64,000 nt of DNA from Chondrus crispus (lineage: Eukaryota; Rhodophyta; Florideophyceae; Gigartinales; Gigartinaceae), in the NCBI RefSeq assembly GCF_000350225.1, contig NW_005179174.1:61580-125579 (forward strand), read 5' to 3'. The notes under the pieces were generated by a model. The model was not told the origin of the DNA, did not search any database, and was given only the letters and a program-made list of their open reading frames with translations. A program made the translations under genes and the position numbers. Shown in pieces: positions 43,855-53,904 of this stretch. Position 1 is the stretch's first letter, and every line of letters starts with the position of its first letter.

Positions 43855-44579
43855 GAACTTGCACTTGGAGTCCGTGACGAAGAGTACCACCCCAGCTCGG
43901 AGCCTCACTCAATCTGCCACGCCTCCCACACACCCGCCGGTCATTGTTCGCCGTTGCCATCAGATTCCCCCCGCGACGTTGCCTCCCGCGCACGTCACCT
44001 TGCCTCTATGCAACCGCCAGCACACCCCCTTTTTGCCGGCCTCCTGCAAGTCCACGGGCCACAATTAGCCGGCACCATCACCGACGTACAACCCGTTTCC
44101 GTCGCCCGCCAAGCTGTACGCCATCTTAAAATTGCGCTGCCCATGCCATCCCTCTGAGTTCATTTTGAGCACCTCCTCCCCGCCTCTGACGCCCTCGTTC
44201 CGCTTCTCCTGCTGTGCGGCGATCGCGACCAGCTCCAGCGCGAGCCAATGCACGACACTGTCTGCCGCGCAACTGTACACCTCGTCCCTTGTGGGCACGA
44301 ACGCAAAGGTGGTGAGGTTGCAGTAGTGCACGTAGGCAGCGCTGCGGCCGGCAGCACGCGTGCAGGGAGTCGCCGAGGCGGACGTCGCTGACGCCTCACA
44401 AGCCCATGATGCCGGCCTTGTTTCCCGTGCCGATGTGGGTGCCGGCCCGGTGCCACTCGGCGGCCGTGATCCGCTTCTGGTGGACGTGGCGTACGCAGCG
44501 CGCGACACGGGCGTCGAACTGGCGGCCGCGCAGCGCGACGCTATGTGCATGAAGTTCATTCCTATCACTCCTTTTCCCT
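43855..44579 (-). pseudogene. WD40 protein remnant, DDB2/WDR76-like
   Basis: Stretches in shifting minus-strand frames line up in order with the WD-repeat propeller of damaged-DNA-binding protein 2: KRITAAEWHRAGTHIGTGNK, then HYCNLTTFAFVPTRDEVYSC, then LYVGDGAG followed by WRLHRGKVTC, then LMATANNDRRVCVWEA. At least two frame changes and a TAA after LYVGDGAG separate them. DDB2 is the small subunit of the UV-damage sensor. The identification is from repeat order and motif spacing, not from an alignment; another WD40 family is possible. It adjoins the truncated end of element 3, which may have broken it. Confidence 0.5.
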
Positions 44580-44685
44580 TCTTCTATCTCGAACTTGCCT
44601 TCTCTTATTGATTCAGAGAATGCTTTACTTCCTCTATCTTGGCATCAAGCTGCTTCTCTGTCGCATGCTGTGCACACCCAGAGTT

Positions 44686-46090
44686 TTAACAATCACTGTC
44701 GTCAGAGTTTTCCATCATTAATTCGCAGGAGTGTCCAAGGAGGAGCTCCACAAGCTCCTCTTTGGACACTCCAGCGACTTCCAGCTGATCTTCAATAACT
44801 TCTCCTCTTTCCTCACCACCTGCATCATCGCTTCCCACGCCCCCATTCCTAAACATCATCTGGATTTCCTTCTCACGCTCCTCAAACATCTTAAAGCCCT
44901 CCTCGACAGCGCTCATATTCCTCCTATCCGTTTCTGCGGTTCCCTTCGCAAAGTTGAACACCTCCTTCTCGCAATTCTTGTCCACTACCCGCGCCCACTT
45001 GGCGCTGACCTTCTGCGACGCGATCTTACACGCCTGCTCGCGTTCCAGCTTGCCTCTGACAAGCTCGTGCAGCGGCAGGGCCAGGGCCTTCTCCCGCCCT
45101 CAATAATGCGCGGGAGCTTCTTCCTGAGCTGTGCTAGCCCCGTCATGCGGTCCCCATCCCTCGCCACCGCGTCTCCGCCGCCCGGCACATGCAGCATGTG
45201 CTCCATCATGTCGCCCTGTCCTGCCCTTCGCGGTGCAGCACGGGCAGCGGCCTCTCCTCGCCCGCCGACACCACTTGGCACGCCAGCCGTTGCACTGCGC
45301 GAGAGCATTGCCCAATGGGACGTGCCGTGGGCAAGGGGTGGCGGCGTCGGCAGGGCATTGCTCCCCTGCCGAAGATTTTTCCAGCCTTCTCTCGGCATCA
45401 TTGCTGTAGGGCTTATTCTCGATAGATTCCAGCGAAGGCTGCAGATTGGTCTTGACATTAGGCGCGAAAGCCTGGTATGCCTCGGACCTTAGTCAGCCAC
45501 TACGCGGGGCGCATGCTTCTGCTGCTTGTCGTAGCAGTATTCCACGGCGGTCCGCATTCGGAGTTCGGCGTCGGTTCCCATGCCACGCTCCAGCTCTGAT
45601 TCAGAGTCCCAACGCGGTTCTGTGCGGCGCGGAAGAAGCTCTCGCAATCGCAATGCAATCAGCAAGTCAAAGTCCTCTGCTGCAATGAGGCGTAATGCGC
45701 TTGCGAATGAAGCGGGGACGTACAAACCACCGGTGGAGTGCTGCGCACAGCGATGTGGCCAGATCATTCCATTTCAGCAGTCGAGGGGCCTCCGTCGTTC
45801 CTTTTGCGCCGGCAAAACTCAAGTTCACCGGAAACGACTTCTCATCGGACTCGTGGCCGATCGAAATGCGCTTGACGACCGAGATTCTGATAGTGGATCG
45901 AGCAGCAAGAACAAGCCTGTTTTTCAGTACCATGGGATCGTAGTCTGTCGTTCATACATGGGCAGTGTAACAACAGCGTCGCCGGACTTACTTAATAGTG
46001 TGCTTGGTACTCCACATGCGCCGTCTTCACCGTATGCCAATAGGCGCGCAAGATCTTTGGATGGCAGCAAGCACACCCTTGTTGCTGCGT
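44686..46090 (-). pseudogene. unrecognised host-like gene, frameshifted and cut by element 4
   Basis: Protein-like segments follow each other on the minus strand in changing frames from 46090 (LLPSKDLARLLAYGEDG) through about 45930-45720 (RISIGHESDEKSFPVN), 45767-45489 (SALRLIAAEDFDLLIALRLR), 45480-45360 (AYQAFAPNVKTNLQPSLESI) and 45150-44686 (KWARVVDKNCEKEVFNFAKG), ending in an acidic tail and a stop at 44686. Four or more frame changes suggest a pseudogene, though some could be small introns. I do not recognise the family. The 5' end is replaced by the LTR of element 4. A hairpin with 17-bp near-perfect arms (44732-44748 and 44754-44770) lies in the tail-coding part. Confidence 0.45.
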
Positions 46091-46738
46091 TGTAGTGCAC
46101 TGTACTCGGTACCGGGACAGCTGTCCTAATCTCGCCAAAATCGCGCTCGCCGCCACCAGGTGTACCACGGGTACACGTGGACTCTTGTCTCTCTGCCGGA
46201 CCATACCGGTGGACACGTGTGAGCCCTCTGCCACCTGTCGGGTCTATAGGGGCCGTTACTTGGTCCCTCGCGGCTACACCCGTTATATTCTAGTTACTCT
46301 AAATTACAGTATAATTTAGCTTCGCCATGACGGCGACGGGGACTATATAGTCAACCCGATGATGATCAAAGTAAAGAGGCACGAAGCCTCGGGTCTTTTA
46401 CCTTAGTTTCTGGATTCCAGGTTGTAGCCTCGACTCGGTACTGGCTCGCCCATACCGACCGAGCCATCTACACCCCTGGAATCCCAACTGCCTTCCCCGC
46501 GCGCGTCGACCCCAACCGCGCGAGCGCTACGTTAATTACTGTGCTGTCCGTTCTGTTAGTTCTGTTTTTCCTTTAATTCATCCTCTTTATTGCTGACTAC
46601 GTTGCTACTTTTCTACCGCGCAAGCCGCGCCCGGATCCCGGTTCCGGTCATCCACCGGGTGGTCTCCCGAATTTCCTTACGCGTCCGAACGCGCGTCGCT
46701 CTGCCTACAGCCGCCACCCGTGGCTGTAGTGCACGACA
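46091..46738 (+). repeat. 5' LTR of element 4
   Basis: Begins TGTAGTGCAC and ends GTGCACGACA. A TATATAG motif is near 46343-46350. A partial copy of the PBS (TGGTCTCCCGA) lies at about 46660-46670 within the LTR, some 80 bp before the true PBS. Confidence 0.9.
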
Positions 46739-46741
46739 TTT

Positions 46742-46759
46742 TGGTCTCCCGACCTAGAA
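46742..46759 (+). promoter_or_regulatory. primer binding site of element 4
   Basis: TGGTCTCCCGACCTAGAA, three bases after the LTR, identical to the PBS of elements 1 and 2 although the LTR families differ. Confidence 0.75.
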
Positions 46760-46873
46760 GCAGTCGATACTCTCGTGCATCCGAGTGTCCTCTTTCTTCC
46801 CTGACCTACTTTCCCTTCCTATCTCTCCTCCCTACGCTTTTCCCTCACGCACCGATCGTTAGGTGTATTCGCC

Positions 46874-48952
46874 ATGGTGACCGGCTCTGAGTCGTCCCAT
46901 GACACTCGTCCGAGAGACGTCCCAGCGCCCGTCGCGGCGTGGATCACGCGGAACCGCCGCGAAGGACTCCGTGAAGCCGAGAGGTTCTCTCTCAACTTAA
47001 TCGAGGAGAAACTCAACTCGCACACCGCCAAGATACGCGAGATGTTGGACAGCCTTGTTGCTGGTAAGATCGCCGCTCAGGCGGAGGTACAGTCCCAACA
47101 GGGACGTGATCGCCTCGCCGCACTAGAAGGCGTTCTAACTCGAGCGTGGCAGAAAGACATCGGGTCCACCGTCGACGAGACGCTTCTTCCCCTATGGGAG
47201 GAAGTAAATCGCCTGACGCAGGAAGTCAACAACCTCCGTCGGCGTAACCTCGCCTTGGAAACGGCGCAGACACGACCCGTCCCCGGTAGACCAGACGAAT
47301 CGACCGCGTCGAAGCCAAGACCCAACCCGCAGTTACATGCGTTACAACCGTTGGACGAAAATCTACTGTTCGCCGACGTCACGAAGTCGGCTCTCACGGC
47401 CGCCGGGATCCCGTTCCCCGATCCCCTGACGATGGAGGGACACCCAGATCCGACCGCGGACCTAGCGGCCGCCCGAGGCCCGTCACCAAGATCGTCTCGC
47501 GACAAGAAGGTCAAGACCGAAGGCCACCGTCACAAGTCCAGCCACGGAAGCCGACCTGAACCGGAGGATTTCTCCGGTTACTCGGGGGGATCCCCGCCCT
47601 CAGCTTCAGAATCCGACTCCGATTCGGACTCCGAAGCCGAGGCATTCACGGTACCACAACCGACCTTCGGCCCTAAAGCGAAGGGTGTCACGGTGTGGAA
47701 ACCGACCAACCATCGCTTCCGCGGCGCGTGTAACTATCGAGCTTACCGTCTCGTGAATACCGACCCCACCGTCGATGCAAAGGTGTACGCCACGACGCGT
47801 AAGCGCGTGCAATATCTCCTCGTCGTAATGGGAGAGTACAAGTTTAACGGGTCCGACCCGATCAAAGTCATCACCTTTTTGGCTAGATGTAAGGAGAATT
47901 TCGACAACGCAGAAATGTCGGAGGCAATGGCTCTAACGGCCTTGCTGCATCTTCTCAACCCGCCGGCGAAGGAGGCGTACGAATCCCATCGAGGATATTT
48001 CCGACGCAATCAAGGGATTGCGTCGTGGCCAGCAGCAGTGAACTGGTTGCTTCGTACGTATGCTACGAATATTCAGATCGAGCAAGCGCTCTCTGTGGTC
48101 CGGGATTTACGCCAAAAACCCGGCGAAGTGGAGACCGAGTATGCGACTCGTATGTTAACCGCCCTCGCGCGCTGTGGGGACATCCATTCCCCCTATGAAC
48201 GCACTACCCTGTTCATAGAGGGCCTCCTTCCGGCGATCAAGCCGTTGGTGCTCCAAGCAAGGGAGAATCGCCCCCGATCCTCATTCGAAGACACGGTGGC
48301 CGAAGCCCGCGCTCAAGGGGCGGCCTACCGCGCGCAGACGGCTGGCGGAAGAAGACGCGTCGACTTCGCCAGACCCGCCGCTAAGCAAGTGTTGGCGATG
48401 GCAGACAGTATGCCCTCATCGACAACCGCGGGTCTGACCCTGAGCTATCATACAGGCCTGGACGCCGAGAACTTCCTCGCCAATGACGAGCCATTCGCCG
48501 CCGCAGCTGGGTCCCCCTCATTTCCCACCGAGGGATCCTCATTCAACGACAAGGATTCGTTGTTCTACGGAGAGCGGCGGCCGACCTACAAGGACCCGCC
48601 CCGGCTCCCGAGACCGCGCGGGAAGTCTCCCGGGTGGGCCGGTCGAGAGGGAACCCGGGATATGAAGACACCTTCCCCGCAAATCATCTGCTACACCTGC
48701 TACAAAGTCGGGGATCATATTAACCCCGACTGTAGCATGAAGGTGCGCGATGTGTCGCTCGTCCCGCATAATTTTGAGAAGCTCACGGCGGCACAGCAGG
48801 CCCGTGTTCCGGCAGACGCGTACTTGCGCGCTGTAGCCCTCCTCAGTTTCGAGGCGAATCGGCTGATCGCACCCGTCTTGCCGTCGAAGTCTCCCTCCGC
48901 GTCGGAAAATTCACCCCCCCCGAGCGGTAAAACCCTCTCTCCGAAAAACTAG
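46874..48952 (+). CDS. gag: Gag of element 4
   Basis: 692 aa, intact. The N-terminal 130 residues are charged and helix-rich (likely coiled coil), then comes a disordered linker with an Asp/Ser run (about 47600-47645). The capsid-like core (about 47690-48330) contains FNGSDPIKVITFLARCKENF and RCGDIHSPYERTTLFIEGL. The zinc knuckle near 48690-48735 is CX2CX5HX4C (CYTCYKVGDHINPDC), one residue longer than the usual CX2CX4HX4C of elements 1 and 2. Gag builds the virus-like particle and packages RNA. The ORF ends CCG AAA AAC TAG and overlaps the open pol frame (-1) by 22 bases. Confidence 0.9.
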   Translation: MVTGSESSHDTRPRDVPAPVAAWITRNRREGLREAERFSLNLIEEKLNSHTAKIREMLDSLVAGKIAAQAEVQSQQGRDRLAALEGVLTRAWQKDIGSTVDETLLPLWEEVNRLTQEVNNLRRRNLALETAQTRPVPGRPDESTASKPRPNPQLHALQPLDENLLFADVTKSALTAAGIPFPDPLTMEGHPDPTADLAAARGPSPRSSRDKKVKTEGHRHKSSHGSRPEPEDFSGYSGGSPPSASESDSDSDSEAEAFTVPQPTFGPKAKGVTVWKPTNHRFRGACNYRAYRLVNTDPTVDAKVYATTRKRVQYLLVVMGEYKFNGSDPIKVITFLARCKENFDNAEMSEAMALTALLHLLNPPAKEAYESHRGYFRRNQGIASWPAAVNWLLRTYATNIQIEQALSVVRDLRQKPGEVETEYATRMLTALARCGDIHSPYERTTLFIEGLLPAIKPLVLQARENRPRSSFEDTVAEARAQGAAYRAQTAGGRRRVDFARPAAKQVLAMADSMPSSTTAGLTLSYHTGLDAENFLANDEPFAAAAGSPSFPTEGSSFNDKDSLFYGERRPTYKDPPRLPRPRGKSPGWAGREGTRDMKTPSPQIICYTCYKVGDHINPDCSMKVRDVSLVPHNFEKLTAAQQARVPADAYLRAVALLSFEANRLIAPVLPSKSPSASENSPPPSGKTLSPKN

Positions 48953-51900
48953 GAGACCCACAGCTGAAAATCGCTGACATTCCATCGCGGGACACCGCGT
49001 CACCTCCGCCCCCGAAGCCGGCGATCCGCGTCTTGGGGCGGAGACACGCTCGCCAAGCGAGCCCCTCCAACCCCGATCCGACGGGCATGGGGACGCTCCG
49101 CCGACCGTGGCGTCTTAACAACGGGAGGCGCTCCCCCGACGACAAGGCCGTCGAGCCAGTTTGTACACTGTCTCGACGTAATTACAAGGTCTACGCCGAC
49201 CTTGGGATCACCACCTCCATCATGGTGCGTCAACTCACCATCCTGGACACGGGTGCCGGCTCCAATTTTGTCCGCGCCGACACCCTGCCCAAAGGATGGG
49301 AGCGCTTAGTCGAACCGGGCGATCTCCCGACGATCGCTGACGCGAATGGGCGGCCGTTACGAACAAGCGGGACCATCACCCTCGTTATTCGACTAGCCAC
49401 TCGCACCATGAAATGCAAGTTCATCGTGTGCGAGCGCCTGGCAGCCCCCGTCATCCTGGGCTGTGACTTTAACGACAAGTTTGTCGAGGCCATCTATCCA
49501 CGTCGGAAGGTGGTCGAGCTCGATGATGGGACGAAAATCCCCATCGTGAGAAAACCGGCAACTCGTCGAGCCGAAGCACCTCCGCTCCCCTCGGAGCAGG
49601 AGTATGAAAACGACCCGGGTCGAGTTTCCCCCAAACTCAAGGTTTCTCGTCCGGTTATCATACCACCCGAGACGCAAGCCTGGGTGCATGTGACCAACGG
49701 TCGCACGGGTCTTTCCGTTTTGGAACCCAACCCGCAGTTATATGCGAAACACCGCGTCTCCCTGTCAAATGGGGTTGCGCACATCACCGCACTTCGAGAG
49801 TTCAAGGTCTTGGTAGCCAACTTCGCCTCCGCCCCCACGCGCCTCTCGAAGAACCAGGTGCTGGGGTACGTTACCCCTCATCCGCGTGCCATGATACGCA
49901 CCGCGATGCCTCTCGACGCCCTCCTAGCGGCGGAATTTACAGAAGGGGACAAGCCCCAATCTGAGAAGGGGGAGGAGCTCCCCCCGGCTTCGTCGAAAGA
50001 AGAACCCCAAGAAGTTGATGCTGTCTCCCTCCAACATCTGCCGTCGCATGTCCGCACTCGAGTACGTGACATGCTTACGCCGTACTCCCGTATGTGGAGT
50101 GGCGATCTCGGGGAAGTCCGGGCTACGCAGCACCGGATCGAACTCAACCCCGGCTCGAAGCCGTTTCGATGTCAGCCATATCGGGCTGGACCTCGGTCTC
50201 GACAAGCCGAACAAGACGCCGTGGATGGGATGATCTCAAGCGGGGTCATCTCCCGATCACAATCAGAATGGGCATCCCCGGTGGTTCTCATTCCCAAACC
50301 GGATGGATCCCTCCGTTTCTGCGTCGATTACAGACGTTTGAACGCGATGACAGTACGGGACACTTACCCGATTCCTCGCATGGACGAGTGTCTGGACTCG
50401 CTCGGCGAAGCGAACGTGTTCACAACTCTAGATTGTAACTCGGGTTATTGGCAAATCCCCGTTGCGGAAGAAGACCGTCCGAAAACCACGTTCACGTGTC
50501 ATGCCGGTACTTATCAATTTAACCGAATGCCGTTCGGGCTAATGAATGCGCCCGCCACATTCCAACGGATGTTGGACATTCTCCTCGCTGGATACCGATG
50601 GAAGAGCTGCCTCATCTATCTAGATGACATTATCATATTCTCGAAAGATTATGAAACTCATCTCAAGGATGTCAAGGTTATTCTCTCTGCGTTACAACAA
50701 GAGGGGTTATCACTGAAATTGAACAAGTGTAAATTCTTTCAGGACTCCGTGGAGTACCTGGGCCACATCATTCGACCCGGGGAACTTCATGTCCACCCGA
50801 AGAATGTCTCGGCTTTGGCCGAGGCCAAGCCGCCACGAACCCAGACCGAGCTCCGCTCGTTTCTGGGTATGTGTAACGTGTACCGACGTTTCGTCGACCA
50901 CTTCGCCAAGATTGCGGCGCCGTTGACGTCCATGCTCAAGAAGGGAGAGCCCGATCGGCTCCCCGATCTGGACGAAGATCGCAGGTCTGCCTTCGAAGCT
51001 CTGAAGACTTGCCTGATTTCCCCGCCGATCTTGCGACTACCGCGGCTGGGGCTACCGTATTCCCTCGACACGGATGCATCCGACGCACAACTCGGTTGCA
51101 CGTTATTACAGCAACACGAGGATGGTAACAGATACCCTGTCGGGTTCTGGTCGCGAACGCTCTCGTCGGCGGAAAGAAATTACTCCACGACGGAGAAAGA
51201 ATGTTTGGCCATCGTGTGGGCCATTCAGACGCTGCGTCCTTACTTGGAACGCGAGCGATTTACGGTCAACACCGACCATCATTCCCTTCGCTGGTTAATG
51301 AATCTCGCCGACGCAAGCGGGCGTTTAGCACGGTGGCGCTTGCGCCTAGCCGAGTTTGACTTCGACGTCACGTACGTGAAGGGCCTCAAGAATTGTCTCG
51401 CCGACGCCCTCAGTAGAATACCGTCTACAGGGGGCACAACCGTCCCCATCGACGAAGAAATACCGTGTTTCTCCGTTTTGGAGTTTCACGAAGACAAGCC
51501 GGAAGTGGAATCCGAGGAGTGGGACGACGACATTCACGACGGATGCTTCGCCCTCGCCCCCCCGGCTTCCAAGACCGCAATTACATACGACGAGATTGTG
51601 CTCGCTCAACACTCCGACCCGTTCTGTAAGGAGATCGCTTCCCATCTTAAGAAGGGGGAGGGTGTGGCCCAAATTCGCCTCTCCAAGTTCTTCATGAACA
51701 AGGAAGGGGTACTTTGTCGGAAAGCGCACCTTGACGGTGTTGAGCAAATCGTCGTACCAACCACTCTGCGCGAGCGAGTGTTGTATATGGCGCATTACCC
51801 CGCCGCCTCGGGACACCCCGGAGGCAGGCGTCTGTTCTACACATTAAGACAACGGTACTACTGGCCGAGTATGTCCGTCGACGCATACGCCACAGTGAGA

Positions 51901-53904
51901 AAGTGCTCCGACTGTGCGAAAGCCCGCATTAAATTGCGTAAGCACAACGCGAAGTTGAAAACGTTCCCTCCGATGGGACCCTTGGAGTTTATCGCTATTG
52001 ACATCCTAGGCGAACTCCCCAGAACACCAAGAGGCAATCGATACCTCTTGGTAATATCTGATCGTTACTCAAAGCTGACCCGAACGGTGCCGCTTAAGAG
52101 AATTACCGCCGAGACCGTTGCTCAGGCGTTCGTCACACACTGGGTCTTCGTATACGGAGCCCCAGTGAAGCTACTCTCCGACAATGGGAGTCAATTCACG
52201 TCAAGGTTCTTCCTTGCCGTGTGCAAAATCCTTCGCGTTGAAAGCGTGTTCACCACAGCTTATCACCCACAAGCTAATGGACAAGTGGAGAGGTTCAACC
52301 GCACCCTGGTGTCCTCCCTACGGCACTACTTAGCCGATAACCAACGCGATTGGGACCAGTTCACGGACGCGCTAACCTACGGTTACAATTGTACCGTGAA
52401 TCGCATGATCGGTATGAAGCCGTTTGACCTTGTTTTATCCCGGACACCGGCGCCGCTTTCCATCCAACAGACCCCTACACTGGAACAGGATGTCTCGCGG
52501 ACGCAATATAAGCTCCGTTTCTTAACGTGGTTACGCGGGCTAATGTCAACAGCCCGCGACACGCTGCTCGCAGGTCAAGACCGCTATAAACGCGATTTCG
52601 ACAAGAGATTGCGAACGCCGACACCGCAATACGAAGTAGGTGATCAAGTCCTCATCGAGCGAGAGACATCCCTGCGAGTGGATGAGAAGACGGATAAGGA
52701 CCGGGTCAATAACAAGTTAGCCCCTCGAACGGAAGGGCCGTTTCCGGTGGTGGCCCTAGACGAGCATACAGTGACCATTGTCCGGACTACAGGCCTGAAA
52801 GATAGAGTCTCGAGAGACCGCATTGTGAAAGCTCCCCCACTACGGACCATAACCGCCGACGCCGAACCCTCGTCACCTACGCCAACCGACGGCGACGCAT
52901 CTACCTTCATCCCCGCCGAGGCACCTCCCCGCCCGCTGCGAGACGACCTCGGCACAGGTAACCCGGATATATCTCCGCCAAGGTCAACAGACCTTGAGGA
53001 CCAAGACACTACTCGCGATAAGAACGAGATCGAAAACGCGACGCCGGGCGCGAAAGCAGCACGACCTTCAAGGTCGAAATCAATTATCCAGCCCAAAGGG
53101 GGCCCTCCTGCATCGGGATTACTGCACGCTCTCCGAGGCGGCACGCACGCCCGGGTCATTTCCCAATTGAGCAGGAGATCCGCTACTGTAGGCGAAGGAT
53201 CCGCGTCCACGGAGGGACTCCCTCCCCCACGGCTACAGTCACGGTTAGAGTCGCCTGGTCGCCACGGCACGCATGCCCTGGAGAGGAGGTGTACCAGAAC
53301 AAGCCCCCGGCGAGCGACCGGCGCCCCGGACGGCGATAAGTCACCAAGCGAACGAACGCGTACCCTCACCGTTAGGCCACAGGACACGTGGACACGGGAC
53401 CCGGGAAAAATTCGAAAGCAAATATCCCCGACCGAGCCCGCCGCACCGGCGGTGACCGCGGACTCCACTCGCTGCCCCAATGAGACGCCGTCGGGTACAG
53501 AGGAGATCGCCGGGAGGTACGTCGCTAAATTTGCGTCTATGTGCACCTTCGGTCAACCCCTCCCCCTGTCCCCGGGGAGCCCTCCTCACCGGTCAACTGC
53601 GGCTGATTCCTCATATCAACATGCGTCAAACACGCCCGCTGAGGCGACGAAACGACCTCCTTCCCCTACAGAGGAGGCCCCGCCGACCTACGTGGTTGAG
53701 GCGCTGACGGGGCACAAGCCGGGACCGGACGGGATACCACTCTTCCGAGTCCGTTGGTACGGATACACCGTGAACGATGACACCTGGGAACCCGCAAATT
53801 ACATCGATTACAATACCGTTGTGCGGTTTTGCAAGCGCAAGCGTCTCCCCACCCCGGAACTCCACTTCTGGTCCACCCCGGACAGCGTGGGGGCCGACAA
53901 CTAG
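48931..53904 (+). CDS. pol: Pol of element 4 (PR-RT-RH-IN-chromodomain)
   Basis: An intact frame of about 1,657 codons with no early ATG, fitting translation by frameshifting from gag. Protease DTGAGSNFV at about 49246. RT with SEWASPVVLIPKPDGSLRF, MPFGLMNAPATF and YLDD at about 50617. RNase H DTDASDAQLG at about 51070 and TEKECLAIVW. HHCC zinc finger about 51796-51915. Integrase D (IDILGE, about 52003), D (LSDNGSQFT, about 52180) and E (GQVERFNRT, about 52285). After the integrase C-terminus comes an unusually long Pro/Thr/Arg-rich linker (about 52850-53670), then a C-terminal chromodomain (about 53685-53850; VRWYGYTVNDDTWEP). All catalytic residues are present, so the enzyme could be active. 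Confidence 0.92.
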   Translation, partial: NPLSEKLGDPQLKIADIPSRDTASPPPPKPAIRVLGRRHARQASPSNPDPTGMGTLRRPWRLNNGRRSPDDKAVEPVCTLSRRNYKVYADLGITTSIMVRQLTILDTGAGSNFVRADTLPKGWERLVEPGDLPTIADANGRPLRTSGTITLVIRLATRTMKCKFIVCERLAAPVILGCDFNDKFVEAIYPRRKVVELDDGTKIPIVRKPATRRAEAPPLPSEQEYENDPGRVSPKLKVSRPVIIPPETQAWVHVTNGRTGLSVLEPNPQLYAKHRVSLSNGVAHITALREFKVLVANFASAPTRLSKNQVLGYVTPHPRAMIRTAMPLDALLAAEFTEGDKPQSEKGEELPPASSKEEPQEVDAVSLQHLPSHVRTRVRDMLTPYSRMWSGDLGEVRATQHRIELNPGSKPFRCQPYRAGPRSRQAEQDAVDGMISSGVISRSQSEWASPVVLIPKPDGSLRFCVDYRRLNAMTVRDTYPIPRMDECLDSLGEANVFTTLDCNSGYWQIPVAEEDRPKTTFTCHAGTYQFNRMPFGLMNAPATFQRMLDILLAGYRWKSCLIYLDDIIIFSKDYETHLKDVKVILSALQQEGLSLKLNKCKFFQDSVEYLGHIIRPGELHVHPKNVSALAEAKPPRTQTELRSFLGMCNVYRRFVDHFAKIAAPLTSMLKKGEPDRLPDLDEDRRSAFEALKTCLISPPILRLPRLGLPYSLDTDASDAQLGCTLLQQHEDGNRYPVGFWSRTLSSAERNYSTTEKECLAIVWAIQTLRPYLERERFTVNTDHHSLRWLMNLADASGRLARWRLRLAEFDFDVTYVKGLKNCLADALSRIPSTGGTTVPIDEEIPCFSVLEFHEDKPEVESEEWDDDIHDGCFALAPPASKTAITYDEIVLAQHSDPFCKEIASHLKKGEGVAQIRLSKFFMNKEGVLCRKAHLDGVEQIVVPTTLRERVLYMAHYPAASGHPGGRRLFYTLRQRYYWPSMSVDAYATVRKCSDCAKARIKLRKHNAKLKTFPPMGPLEFIAIDILGELPRTPRGNRYLLVISDRYSKLTRTVPLKRITAETVAQAFVTHWVFVYGAPVKLLSDNGSQFTSRFFLAVCKILRVESVFTTAYHPQANGQVERFNRTLVSSLRHYLADNQRDWDQFTDALTYGYNCTVNRMIGMKPFDLVLSRTPAPLSIQQTPTLEQDVSRTQYKLRFLTWLRGLMSTARDTLLAGQDRYKRDFDKRLRTPTPQYEVGDQVLIERETSLRVDEKTDKDRVNNKLAPRTEGPFPVVALDEHTVTIVRTTGLKDRVSRDRIVKAPPLRTITADAEPSSPTPTDGDASTFIPAEAPPRPLRDDLGTGNPDISPPRSTDLEDQDTTRDKNEIENATPGAKAARPSRSKSIIQPKGGPPASGLLHALRGGTHARVISQLSRRSATVGEGSASTEGLPPPRLQSRLESPGRHGTHALERRCTRTSPRRATGAPDGDKSPSERTRTLTVRPQDTWTRDPGKIRKQISPTEPAAPAVTADSTRCPNETPSGTEEIAGRYVAKFASMCTFGQPLPLSPGSPPHRSTAADSSYQHASNTPAEATKRPPSPTEEAPPTYVVEALTGHKPGPDGIPLFRVRWYGYTVNDDTWEPANYIDYNTVVRFCKRKRLPTPELHFWSTPDSVGADN
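48941..48952 (+). promoter_or_regulatory. candidate -1 frameshift site at the gag-pol junction
   Basis: The last four gag codons are CCG AAA AAC TAG. The pol frame is -1 relative to gag and opens at 48931. A slip on GAAAAAC just before the stop would fuse Gag to Pol. The first base of the heptamer is G rather than A, so it is not a perfect X-XXY-YYZ site. Elements 2 (GGAAAAC TAG) and 1 (GAAAACCCCG TAA) have similar A-runs at the gag end and the same -1 relation. Confidence 0.45.

Noticed and set aside
44731..45492. 253-codon plus-strand ORF
   Set aside because: The minus-strand frames here are much more protein-like (KWARVVDKNCEKEVFNFAKG and the acidic tail); the plus ORF is their shadow.
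52644..53546. 300-codon antisense ORF opposite the element 4 pol linker
   Set aside because: Shadow of the Arg/Thr/Pro-rich linker; not related to the aORF family.
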